From Candidatus Gracilibacteria bacterium (GTDB lineage Bacteria > Patescibacteriota > Gracilibacteria > BD1-5 > UBA2023): 64,000 nt of DNA. The stretch is taken from NCBI GenBank assembly GCA_028687475.1, contig JAQUAB010000001.1, positions 1-64,000 of the forward strand, read 5' to 3'. Below the pieces are notes generated by a model, which was not told the origin of the DNA, ran no database searches, and saw nothing but the letters and a program-made list of their open reading frames with translations. Shown here one piece after another: positions 42,649 to 52,582 of the stretch. The number at the start of each line of letters is the position of its first letter. The stretch's first letter is position 1. The position numbers were made by a program, and so were the translations under genes.

Positions 42649-44859
42649 TTAGAGTATCGGCTCGCCAAAATCTTCCAGTTTTTTGACGATTTCTGACTGT
42701 GATTCTTTGATTTCTTTCACCGTTTCGAGTTTTGTACGATTATATGCTTTTCTCGATATTTCGCGAATTTTTGCTATACCATTATTTTTCGCATCCTCAT
42801 CACGAACATCGAAGGTACGAATAGAGAAAGTATCTGCAGGAATACCGTTGATCAGGAGCTTGATATACGCCTCTCGAGCTGGGAGATTCCCGAGGTCATA
42901 GTCCGTCACTTGTGGCGCGAGATAGCCTGCAATCTTCGGTGTATCATCCATCGACACGCGGAAACTGACAAATGTTCCCACATTTCCGAATACTGCATTC
43001 TGGAGTGAAGATGGAATCTGGTTCAGGAATTGATGTGCCAGATGGAGAGAAAGTCCATATTTACGCGCTTCAGAGAGAATCTCAGAGAACGTGTCGGTCG
43101 CAAAATTCTGGAATTCATCGATATAGAGATAGAACGGCGTGCGATCTTTTGGCGGAGTATCTGCACGAGTCATAGCAGCCTGATAGAGCTTTGTCACGAT
43201 CATAGCACCAAGGAATCCCATGATTTCTTCTTGGAGTTTTCCCTTCGGAAGGTTCACGAGAAATATCTTCTTCTTGTCCATAATATCACGGAAATCGATC
43301 TTGTTCTCAGCACCAGAGAAAATATTGCGAATCGCATCAATCGAAAGAATCTGTCCGACCTTGTTGAGAATCGGCATGATAGCTTCACTATTGAACTGCT
43401 GGCTCCATCCAGCGAATTCATTCGACCAGAAGTTCCGCACCACATCATCCTGAACCACCTCAATCATTTTGTAACGAAAATCCTTATCTGTCAGGGCTCG
43501 AACAATATCAAAAACGGTTGCACCGGGAAGATCATAGAGCGCCAGCACAATCATACGGAGCACGTGTTCGAGTTTCGGATTCCAATTCGCTCCGAAGAAT
43601 TTCTTGAAGATATCGATAAATCCCTTAGCACCGATTTGTTTGGATTCACTAGGACGAAGAGAAAGCGGATTGAAGGCAAAAGGAAACTCCGTATCGGTCG
43701 GATCAAACAGCACAACATCCTTGTACCGTTCAGGAGGAATCACAGCAAGAATCTCATCGATGAGATCTCCATGAGGGTCAATCACCGCAAAACCATTGCC
43801 ACGGTCGATATCTTCATGCATGAGTGAAGAGAGGAATTTCGACTTCCCTACTCCTGTTTTTCCGATCACATAGAGATGACGGACTCGGTCAAGCGGGAGA
43901 ATCCCCACACCATTGCGAACGCCACGATAATCTGAGATTCCAATTGGAGTAATTTCTTTTTGGTGAGCATTCGGAATCGGTACATCATTCGGAGCTGGAA
44001 GTCGCTTGGAGTTCACACGGAGAAGCTTCGGTTCTTCTTTCGGATTTACTGGAAACTGGAAGAGCGAACCTACTTCTGGAGGGGTCATGATAATATGTGG
44101 ATGTGCCAGCTTGATCACATCATGGAACTTGGTGATTTTCTGTGTATCTGATGAACGGAATACGAACTGGTTGTATGGGAAATTCTTATATCGGTCGAAT
44201 GACTTCACAAGCAATTTCGAGAAAATATATTTTCGACTCTGGCTTTGTTCGAAAAGCGTAATTCCCACTTCGAAAACTTCATGATGCATCTTGTGTTCGA
44301 AATATTCGGCTCATTTATGTTTCCAATCTTTCTCGATTTTCGGATTCCAGAGATAGCGATAGAACTGGAATGCTTTCTTCACGCGAAGCCAGAAAAACCG
44401 AATATGCGCTCCAAGAAAAAACCCACGTTCGGTCGTATGTCGAGGTCGAAGCCCAAAATCGAGATACACGCTATCTTCTGGAGGAACCTGGTCAAAAAGA
44501 CGGAACATCGCTGTCATATTATCCTCTTCTTCTGTGATATGGAACGGATAGAATCCATTGTTCTCGAGTCCGATATGACTCACATGAACGGTCTTTCCAG
44601 TCGCGAAAACCTGACTCCACATCGGAACAATCTCATACCCATAGAACCGCGTATATATCTCATTCGAGAGGTATTCGAGTGAATCCTCATCGCCCGTCAA
44701 GATATAGGAAATATGACGTTTTTCGAGCACGATTCCGATATGTACCGTATGATGTAGAGAATTCGCGATGATATCCAGAAACTGCACAAAATCCTCACGA
44801 GTTGTCTTGGTCGAGTGGAATGGAATGATATGTACGGAAGTGAGATGATGTCGTGACAT
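42649..44859 (-). CDS. VirD4/TraG-like DNA-transfer ATPase
   Basis: A 736-aa protein. The first 300 residues are a variable domain without clear motifs. The ATPase domain has Walker A GKTGVGKSKFL, FAVIDPHGDLIDE, Walker B-type YLYIDEFQNF, and the ARKYGLSLHLAHQ and FGNVGTFVSFRV motifs typical of type IV coupling/TraG-TraD and HerA-like ATPases of CPR bacteria. It probably moves DNA or protein through a membrane apparatus, though no transmembrane helix is obvious. I start at MSRHHLTS because it matches the first structured strand. TGA occurs once (KHKGAEYF). Confidence 0.82.
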
Positions 44860-44910
44860 GAGAAAAGCTTTCTTGTAGTATATATAAAAACAGTGGAATT
44901 GACAAAATAT

Positions 44911-44938
44911 TTGCATTTTATACGAACAGAACTATACT
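44911..44938 (+). promoter_or_regulatory. Promoter of the toxin-antitoxin pair
   Basis: TTGCAT (44911-44916), a 16-nt spacer and TATACT (44933-44938). A second TTGACA lies just upstream (44899-44904). Confidence 0.5.
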
Positions 44939-44953
44939 AAAATTAGTTAATTT

Positions 44954-44980
44954 CATTAATTCCATTAATTCCATTAATTC
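44954..44980 (+). repeat. Three tandem CATTAATTC repeats
   Basis: Three exact 9-bp units (44954-44962, 44963-44971, 44972-44980) lie between the promoter and the antitoxin ATG. Tandem sites here would fit autoregulation by the AbrB-like antitoxin, or a slippage-prone leader. Confidence 0.7.
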
Positions 44981-44988
44981 CATGTATT

Positions 44989-45234
44989 ATGACCTACATA
45001 CTCAAACTCTTCAATACCTGACAAATAACTCTTCCGAAAAAATGGAGAACTCAAGCAAAAACAAAGAATTTTATGGCAACAGAACGTGATGGTGGACTTT
45101 TTATCGAGCCAATTTATGAGAAAACGAGTGATGTCACCTACTATGAGAATCCAGAATGATTCGGTATTTATTCCGATTCTGGCATGAATCCAGAGGATAT
45201 TATCGCACGAATTAAGTCACTCCAAAATGGATAA
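44989..45234 (+). CDS. AbrB/SpoVT-type antitoxin
   Basis: An 81-aa protein. The N-terminal half (ILKLFNTGQITLPKKWRTQA, then RDGGLFIEPI) is the swapped-hairpin SpoVT/AbrB DNA-binding fold, with the QITLPKKWR core seen in MazE/VapB-type antitoxins and the Gly from TGA. The acidic C-terminal tail would bind the toxin. Its stop overlaps the toxin ATG by 8 nt (ATGGATAA), the usual translational coupling. Confidence 0.82.
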
Positions 45235-45466
45235 AATCACAAAATTTCTCCTGAAACTTTCTCTTTCTGAGAGAATTATTCTTCTAGAAATACTCGAACA
45301 AATATCGAATCTTCATCTTGATAACTTGGATGTGAAGAAATTGGCCTGAGAGACAGATCTTTTTCGTGTACGAAAAGGAAAAATTCGTATTATTTTTCGG
45401 AAAGTTGGACAAAAATGAATGATAGTCAATATCGATTATAGAGGAGATGTCTATAAGGATTTATAG
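45227..45466 (+). CDS. RelE/ParE-type toxin
   Basis: A 79-aa basic protein. After an N-terminal helix (LSLSERIILLEILEQISN), the KKLAGETDLFRVRKGKIRII core and FRKVGQKGMIVNIDYRGDVY follow the RelE/ParE-superfamily strand order with its LFRVR signature. It probably cleaves mRNA or inhibits gyrase, and the subclass is not decidable. Two glycines are TGA, so with the standard code the toxin looks truncated. Its stop overlaps the end of the convergent zinc-ribbon gene by 6 nt. Confidence 0.78.
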
Positions 45467-47197
45467 TATCTCCTTATTGTAGCATTCTTCACAATATACA
45501 ATTTCTGGTCTGTCTGGAGTGCACCCCAAGGGTGCTTCCAAGCTCGGTTTCACCTCGCAAGGGGCGTATGTTGTAATCATATCTTTCCCACACTTGTCAC
45601 ATTTCCTCTCGAAGAGTTTCCGTGGATTTCTGAGAGCCATACGATCGAGATGGCGTTGATCTGGATGACGTTTTGGAATTGGAAGATTATGTTTGCGGTA
45701 GAATTCGAGTTCTTGTTTTATTATTCTAAATGGTTTCTTTGTAACTTCACATTCGATTGCCCAATTCAAGATGTCGTCGGGAATCTTCGAAATATCGTCT
45801 GGGAGTTTGGAGGCTGGGATAATTTTCTCGACCTTCGGAAATGGAGCTTCGTAGTCGCTCCATGCGAATCATTTATTCAGAGCGTCTGCTTTGGAGAGTG
45901 GGAAATATTCCTGTGCCACCGTTTCGTTGTATCCAAACAGAGAGAGTGATGATGGAAAGAACTCTCCCCATTCTTCAGTTTTTATCATATGTTCTATAAT
46001 CTTGGGAACAAGTATTTCATACTGTTCTTTCGTGTATTGTTTGTTGAGGATGCAATATTGTTTGTTACGGAGACCGATACATCAGAAAAGATAGTTGGAA
46101 TCAATACAAACCAGCAGATTATAGAGTGATGAATGCCCCTTTAGAAATCCATAAGAGAACAGTAGATTGTTCGCATTTTCGAATCCGATACTCTCATAAC
46201 ACCTCGCACAATCGAAGGCTTGAAAATCAATATCCATGGTATCTTTGAGATCGAGTGTATTTGTAACCCGTCGACAATCTTCACTCCTTTCTACCTCAAA
46301 CCCGAGAAAGATGTTTTTCGAGTCTATAATATACTCGCCTGTTACATTTTCAGATCGAAGCTCATAGTTATGCCTATGTATTCACTTCTCGAAAGTGAAA
46401 TTAAGAAGTTTTTCATTGATCTCTATCGATTTCTTTTTCTCCATGTATTCTTCTTTCGTATACTGTATATTATCTATACAGTAGCTCTTATTCCGCAAAA
46501 GTGAACATCCGATGCAGTGCTGACATCCAGCGAGATCATAGCTTCCAAAGCAAGCATAACAATCGACACATCCAATACAATAAGTGGAAGCATTAGTATT
46601 CACACAATCAATAAGCTCGTAGCCATTTTCACAATGACTGCAGTTATTACAGTCCACGATATTCTTGTCATGCATTACCCATCGACAGTACAAGGCATCT
46701 TCGTTTTGGCTCGATGCGAAGATGAGATGACAGTTTTTTACATTCGCTGAATAATTCACATATGGACTATTTTCCGAGTTTGCAACGAGGAGTCACATCT
46801 GTGGTACATTCTGTAAGAGTTCCTGAAGTTGATCGAAGAATGGTCGACTGAAATCGAAATCTCGCCCGCATTCTATCGCATCCCATCAATCGCTCCACCA
46901 AAAATCCTGATGGTAGACCTTAGTTGGTTTGTCTGGGGAAATATAGGAAATAATATCTCGTCCAGTGGCATCACACTTTCTCTTGTAGAGTTTCCGCTCG
47001 TTGCGGAATGAGAGTCGTCGTTGTTGTCTGCAATCTGGACACAGTGTCGGAGTGGGGATAGAATATTTCTTTCCAGCAAATACTGGCGACACTTTCTCAT
47101 AGAATTCCAAATCTTTGTCTGTGATTGGGAAAGAAGCCTGACAATGACGACAAGTTTTTGTTTCTACGAGAGTTTCGTTTGGTGGGATGGGGTACAT
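45461..47197 (-). CDS. Cysteine-rich zinc-ribbon protein, copy 2
   Basis: A 578-aa paralogue of the protein at 40538. Its N-terminal 100 residues and C-terminal 180 residues are nearly identical to copy 1 (CRHCQASFP, CPDCRQQRR, CDKCGKD, YCEECYN), while the Cys-rich middle has diverged (CNNCSHCENGYELIDC, CIGCVDCYACFG). An extra 15-residue insertion, PCEVKPSLEAPLGCT, breaks the C-terminal ribbon between ITTYA and PDRPEIVY, where copy 1 has ITTYSPDRKEIVY. The insertion is a translated genomic repeat core (45522-45570). The function is unknown; several zinc sites are likely. Confidence 0.75.
45522..45570. repeat. Repeat core inside zinc-ribbon copy 2
   Basis: CACCCCAAGGGTGCTTCCA ... CAAGGGGCGTATG, the same core as at 14866-14916 and 31374-31422. 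It is absent from the paralogous site in copy 1, which shows a clean in-frame gain. Confidence 0.75.
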
Positions 47198-47301
47198 AGG
47201 AGAAATAAGGAATACTCTATTTATATTGATTCTTCACAGAATGCAAGGTTGAGAATTTGCATATCTCGTTTTTTATGATAGAATAGAGGAAATTATCTGT
47301 G

Positions 47302-48087
47302 ATGATTTTTTCACAACACATGCAATTCTACGATTATTTCGAATCTCTCGGATTCACCCACAAAGAAGCAGAAATCTATCTCGCGCTCTACAAGCTTGGG
47401 ATTCAACCCGCGTCCGTGATTGCCAAGTACGTCGATATCGAGCGCACGTACGTCTACAAGGTTCTCACAGCTCTCGCTCAGAAGAATCTCGTCTCCATCA
47501 CCGACAAGAATGGGGTGAAGAATTTCTTCATCCCTGATATCTCGATCCTGAAGCGATATATCGAGAATGAACGGACAAAATATGAGAAAATGCATGATGA
47601 ATTCGCGAGTATCGAAGTCGAACTCCAGAGTCACAAACAATGAGAGACACGAAATACGCCAAAAATATCACTCTATGAAGGTGGGGAAGGTGTGAAGAAT
47701 TGTTATGAAGATATCGCGAATGAACTTCTCGAACATGGATATCGTTCATGTAAGCTTTTCGCATCCAATACCATCTTATCACGTTCAGGAAAATCTGATA
47801 CTATCAATCAATATGCGAGTGATTTTCTCACGAAAATGGAAAAAGAATGACTCACTATCGATGCACTCCTCGGAAATGGTATCTGGCTCATGGAATCGAT
47901 CGGTCAAGCACAGAATATCGATGAACTCCGCAATCTCCCAGCCACCAACGAATCCATCCAGATATTCATCGCTGGAGGTGTTGTCTATATCCTGATTTTC
48001 CGCGAGATTCCTTTTGCCATGAAGATTGCGAGTGATGAACTCGCTGGAGCACTTCATTTTCTCCTCGAACAGATCCCCAGAAAGTAA
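47302..48087 (+). CDS. TrmB-family transcriptional regulator
   Basis: A 261-aa protein with an N-terminal TrmB winged helix (YFESLGFTHKEAEIYLALYK, IQPASVIAKYVDIERTYVYK) and a helical dimerisation segment. The C-terminal half corresponds to the TrmB/PadR-associated effector region (ISLYEGGEGVKNCYEDIANE, IFIAGGVVYILIFREIPFAM). Such proteins control sugar or energy genes in archaea and occur in many CPR genomes. Two TGA glycines. An AGAGGA upstream supports the ATG at 47302; MQFYDYF at 47320 is an alternative. Confidence 0.85.
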
Positions 48088-48091
48088 AAAC

Positions 48092-48113
48092 CTCTCCATT
48101 TTTTTAGAGAGAT
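48092..48113 (+). terminator. Terminator of the TrmB-like gene
   Basis: CTCTCC-ATTTTTTT-AGAGAG follows the stop. The stem is modest and there is no strong U-run after it, so it is a weak terminator at best. Confidence 0.4.
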
Positions 48114-48190
48114 TCCTACTTTTACGAGAGTGTTCATAATATTTTTCTCTTTTCCTTGCAATTATGAGAAGAAAACTCTCAAAATCTCTT

Positions 48191-48230
48191 TAGATGAGCC
48201 TGAAAGAGATCCCTCGTTCCTCGGGATGAC
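48191..48230. repeat. Partial palindromic element 5
   Basis: GATCCCTCGTTCCTCGGGATGAC with a preceding GATGAGCCTGAAAGAGATCC. It is a short member of the GTCAT/ATGAC family between two convergent genes. Confidence 0.5.
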
Positions 48231-48241
48231 AAAAAGGAAAG

Positions 48242-49666
48242 TTATATCCCGAGTTTATCACGAATCACATTGAGTTCGTAGACGACTTGTTGGTCTTTTT
48301 TCATGATGGTTTCGAGCTTCTTGCAAGAGTACATCACCGCTGTGTGATTGCGTCCAGAAAAGATATTCCCGATGCGCTCGTATGTATAGTGAAGCTTATT
48401 CTTGAGAAGATACATTGCCACCTGACGTGGAATCATGTTTTCTTTTTTGCGATCTTCTGAGAGAAGTGTGCGAATCTCGATGCCGAAATGATTGGATACT
48501 GCTTGGATGAGATCTTCGTAGCTACAATTTCCGATGCGTTGTGTACGAGTTTCTGTTAGGCTCGATGTGATAGATTTCACGGCAAGTTTCGAGAGACGGT
48601 ATGCGACATTCTCGATCGTTGGAGGGGTTCCCTTGAGGTCATATTCGGCGATAATCTGGTTGAGTACTCATTCGATCTCACGAACGTTTGTTGTCACATT
48701 TTCGGCGATGAATTCTCCGACTTCCTGAGAAAGGATAAATTCACGAGCACGAGCTTTCTCCTGGATGATAGCGAGACGAGTCTCATAATCAGGTTCTCCG
48801 AGATCTACCGTGATTCCCCACTCGAATCGGCTCTGAAGGCGTGGTTCGAGTTCTGTGAGTTCTTTTGGTGGACGATCTCCAGAGAGGATAATCTGCTTCC
48901 CTGCTTCGTAGAGGATATTGAAGATATTGTAGAGCTCTTCTTGAGTTTGTTTTTTACCTGCGAGAAATTGCACATCATCGATAACGAGAACATCAATCTG
49001 GCGGTATTTCTCACGGAGTTTGTCCACGGAACGACCCTTGATACTCGCGACATAGTCCGTGAGGAATCGATCCGCCGTCGTATAGACGACCTTGAGGTTT
49101 TTGTGTTTCGAACGAATCTGATTGGCAGTTCCCTGGAGGAGGTGTGTCTTTCCGAGACCAACATTTCCATAGAGATAGAGTGGATTGTATGAAGATCCTG
49201 GGCGACGAGCAACGGCTTCTGCAGCCGCATGAGCGAGCTGAGTACTTGGCCCGACGATGAAGTTATCGAGACGATAACGATCATTGATGAGACGAGAATT
49301 GATACCATCTACAATTTCTACTCCTTCCGCTTGTTGTTTTTTTGTAGTTTTTTCGCTTTCTTTGAGCGTATTTCGACAATCAACGACATATTCTTCTGTC
49401 TTGGAATCGATCGCATCATCGACGACGATATCTATAGAATCAATAGTCGGAACTATTTTCTGGATAGCAGTTTTGATTTCTGTATAGAACTTGCTCGCGA
49501 GGTTATCTCGATGAAAAGAAGAGATAACACCAAGGGTAACGGAAGTATCTGTGACCTGAATCAGAGAAAACTTCTTGAAATAGGTGAGAAAATCCTGTTT
49601 TCGGACTTGTGTCGAGAGTTCTCGGACGACGAGTTGGAGATGCGAAAAATCGAAAGTTTGGGACAT
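48242..49666 (-). CDS. dnaA: Replication initiator DnaA
   Basis: DnaA (474 aa) in full domain order: domain I (FSHLQLVVRELSTQ), a short linker, AAA+ domain III with NDRYRLDNFIVG, Walker A GNVGLGKTHLL, Walker B DVLVIDDVQFLAGK, sensor I GDRPPKEL, and domain IV with the DnaA-box helix (GNIFSGRNHTAVMYSCKK). TGA gives the Gly in VREIEGVLN. No dnaN or recF is adjacent, and no run of TTATCCACA boxes is visible next to it, so the origin may be elsewhere. It is the upstream neighbour of the YdcF-like gene on the same strand. Confidence 0.96.
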
Positions 49667-49928
49667 GTTGGAATCAAGGGTGAAGGAAAATTGACTCTTT
49701 GTATTTTTTGTTTACTGTACACGATTACTTCCGCTTTGTGAACTCAGTTTTATTCTTTTTTCCAGTGAAGTCAAAAGAAAAAAAAAGGTTGACAGGAGAC
49801 ATCGAATACCATTTTTGCTCGGATTTCCAAGTAGACTTCTTCACCATTACTTCACACAAAAATCAAGAGAAAAATATAAAATCTTTTTCCTCTATTTTCG
49901 CATTGGGATTATGAGAATGAATATCAAA

Positions 49929-50541
49929 TTACCTTCCTCATTCTGTTTCCAGAATTCGTTTTTGTGTTTTGGAACGAATCCATTCCCTTCACCATTCGAA
50001 CTGTGTGAGGATGTACAATGGAATTTCCATTAACATTTTTGAGAATATTTCTCTCGAAAACATATGTCGAAGTACGAACGGACGTCCATTTGGTACATAT
50101 TTCCAAAATACTTCTTCCACAGACGAAGTATCTGCGTCGTGTATTCCGAGTTTGGTATATATTGATTGTATTCTTGGAAGACGACCAAGATGAGAAAACA
50201 GTACGAGCTTTCTATTCTGTAAATCTCTATCTTCTTTTATCAGAGCCAACGATTTCTCTGCATTATCCCACGTATCACACGCACCTTCCTCGAGAAGAAC
50301 AATAGGTGTTCATATTTCTTCAGGGATTAATTCTTTTATAGCTTTTTGGTATACGTCTCGTAAATGTTGCGCTTCTGATGGTTTTTCTGGTCCAGATGTC
50401 TGTCCTCCTGAAAAAAATAATTGCAAAAAAAGCATCTTTATTATTATGAGCAATAAGATGCGCAATAGCTCTTCCACGAAGAGCGTTGATTTCTGGTTTT
50501 CCATCACCATGGACAATGAGTATTTTTCATGTTTCTGACAT
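49929..50541 (-). pseudogene. YdcF-like (DUF218) gene with a frameshift
   Basis: Reading in from the ATG at 50541, the start (KILIVHGDGKPEINALRGRA) and an internal FSGGQTSGPEKPSEA are DUF218/YdcF hallmarks. They lie in frames separated by one base. The switch is at a 7-T run (50411-50417 on the plus strand, 7 A). With six T the frame joins as AIIFSGGQTSG. The rest (LLEEGACDTWDNAEKSLALI, then LFSHLGRLPRIQ) is intact to a TAA at 49929. It could be a sequencing slip, a real pseudogene or a slippage site. The function would be a periplasm-facing SAM- or nucleotide-binding protein. Confidence 0.6.
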
Positions 50542-50585
50542 GTTGACAATATATAGAATTTCCTATTTCCTGCAAATATTTCGAA

Positions 50586-50617
50586 TAAAAAAACTCCCTG
50601 ATAATATTCAGGAAGTT
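50586..50617 (-). terminator. rplS terminator
   Basis: On the minus strand CCTGA-ATATTA-TCAGG, extended by AACT/AGTT, ends in TTTTTTT. Confidence 0.75.
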
Positions 50618-50634
50618 CTGTATATAGAGTCGAA

Positions 50635-50985
50635 TTACTTAATCTCCTTGAGACGTGCAGCCTTACCAGTGAGTTCACGAATATAGCGGATATTCTTGCG
50701 ACGAACCTTGAATTGGCGAAGAACCACAATCTTTGCGATAAATGGAGAGTTGATCGGGAAAATCTTTTCGATTCCGACACCTTCGATATCAGCACGAACA
50801 GTGATAACCTTATCGAGAGCAGTCTTTCCTCGCATAGAGATGATAAGACCCTTGAAGAGTTGAATACGTTCTTTTTCACCTTCTTTGATAATCTGGTGTA
50901 CTTCTACTTCCATTCCTGTTGCGAGAACTGGAGTGTCTGATTTTTGTGCTCCGGCTTGGATTTGAGCGATGAGAGTTGCGTCCAT
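50635..50985 (-). CDS. rplS: 50S ribosomal protein L19
   Basis: L19 (116 aa, normal length) bridges the two ribosomal subunits. Conserved stretches are TGMEVEVHQIIKEGEKERIQ, LFKGLIISMRG, IEGVGIEKIFPINSPFIAKI and KVRRKNIRYIREL. It has no TGA codons. It is not next to trmD, its usual neighbour in many bacteria. Confidence 0.97.
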   Translation of the reverse strand: MDATLIAQIQAGAQKSDTPVLATGMEVEVHQIIKEGEKERIQLFKGLIISMRGKTALDKVITVRADIEGVGIEKIFPINSPFIAKIVVLRQFKVRRKNIRYIRELTGKAARLKEIK

Positions 50986-51180
50986 GATGAGAATATTAGA
51001 TTTGAAAACGGGCGGATTATATAACTATAGAGATAAAAAGCAAATAAATTTTCGAGATTTTTTCGAGAGAGTCGGGAAATATCAAAAAATACTTTTTCTC
51101 GTTTGCAAATTTCGACTTTGTCCATATCATACGCATCATAAATTGTATACAGAAACATGGAATTCCTTTTTTGAAATCAG

Positions 51181-52440
51181 ATGGCTTCGCTGGAAGCAAT
51201 CATTGTTCTCCTCTGTGTCGCTCTCATATGTGTCATATTTCTCTACGATGGATATCGCTTCGTAGCACGTGTTCTTGGCATTCTCACGCCTCGCAAAGAG
51301 TATGTGAAAGAAAAACTGGCGGAAGAAGAGAAGAAGGAAGAAGATAGTCTCGCTCGTGTAGAAGAAGAAGTTGTACAAATATCTGAAGAGGAATTCATTC
51401 CTGAAGAGAATCTCAGTGGTGATAGTGGGGAAATAGAGCAAGTATCTGAAAAAATGACGCAAGAAGAGATTATCTATGAAATGGAGGCAGCATCATCAGA
51501 AAATGATGAACATATCGAGAAATATTTCCAAGAAGAAAGCGCAGAAACAATAGAAGACATCTATAAAGAAGAGCTCGATTCCCTTCCTCTCGATATCCAA
51601 GAGGAGATCTTATCTTCAGAGACAGAAACATCAGAAGAGACTCCGTCAAAAACAATAGTTACTGAAACATTTGATGTTCCAGTGGAAGAAACAATCGAAA
51701 TTCCAAATAGTTCTCTTCCATCTGATGAAGAACCAATCGAAGAATCTCCTGAAACTGTGCCATATGTCCGACCAACTCATGTTCATGAGGAAATCGAAGA
51801 AGTTCCAAAAAAAGAAACACCCCAGATTTCTCCAGAAAAACGAGACAAACTCATCGAGATTACCAATAACACGAAAACTCTCATTGCTCGCGGGCACATC
51901 CCCGAAGCACGTGCGCTCATCATCGAATGACTCTCACTCTCGAAGAATCATCGCGAGCTCAATATCATGCTCGGTGAACTCTATGAGCGCGATCATGGAT
52001 TCGAGAAAGCAGAATTCATCTACAAGGATCTCGCGCATACATATCCTGATGATGCAGAAATCCTCATGCATCTTGCGGGAACGCTCGCTATGCAGCGCAA
52101 GTACCGAATCAGTTATGAGCTCTACAAAAAGATTCTCTCGCTTCAGGGTGAGAGCGAGGAAGTACTCTATACTATCGCTCATCTTGCTTCTGAACTCGGA
52201 GAAACAGAAGAAACCTATGAATACGCGCGAAGCTATATCAAGCAGTATCCGAAAAATCCAGAAGTTCTCTGGCTTCTCTCCCAATCTCAGGTCGCACTCG
52301 GAAAAAGAAAAGATGCCATAGAAACGCTTATCAAGCTCAAAAACCTCACTCCATACAATCAAGAAATCGTCGATCTCATCGGGAAACTCGTGACCGAAGA
52401 AGAGATGGCTGGGAATTTTGGTGAGGAGACGCATCAATAA
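51181..52440 (+). CDS. Membrane-anchored acidic TPR protein
   Basis: A 419-aa protein with an N-terminal transmembrane helix (AIIVLLCVALICVIFLYDGY), a basic patch, then a very acidic, Glu-rich linker of about 170 residues (for example EEEVVQISEEEFIPEENLSG). The C-terminal half consists of TPR-like helix pairs (LGELYERDHGFEKAEFIYKD, EVLWLLSQSQVALGKRKDAI). TPR arrays bind partner proteins, so it may be a scaffold for an envelope machine; in CPR genomes similar proteins sit near pilus and division genes. One TGA glycine separates linker and TPR part. No exact function is assignable. Confidence 0.75.
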
Positions 52441-52482
52441 TAATTAGAATTTTGAATAAAAAATTTAGATAATACCTTTGAT

Positions 52483-52533
52483 GTCATTCTGGGTTTATCC
52501 CAGAATCTAGATTCCTGCATTCGCAGGAATGAC
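52483..52533. repeat. Palindromic element 6
   Basis: GTCATTCTGGG-TTTATC-CCAGAAT, then ATTCCTGC-ATTC-GCAGGAATGAC: two hairpins bounded by GTCATTC and GAATGAC, the ends typical of this repeat family. It lies between the TPR gene and dnaB. Confidence 0.75.
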
Positions 52534-52582
52534 AGAAGGTTGTACTTTATTATACTAAGTTACTATATAACCAATCATTTCC

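Noticed and set aside
42371-42652. Plus-strand ORF of 93 codons
   Set aside because: It covers the hairpin-rich spacer, has no conserved look, and overlaps the ATPase stop on the opposite strand.
48242-50541. Origin of replication beside dnaA
   Set aside because: No cluster of DnaA boxes (TTATCCACA-like) could be found upstream of dnaA; a single ATTATCCACA near 26131 lies inside another gene.
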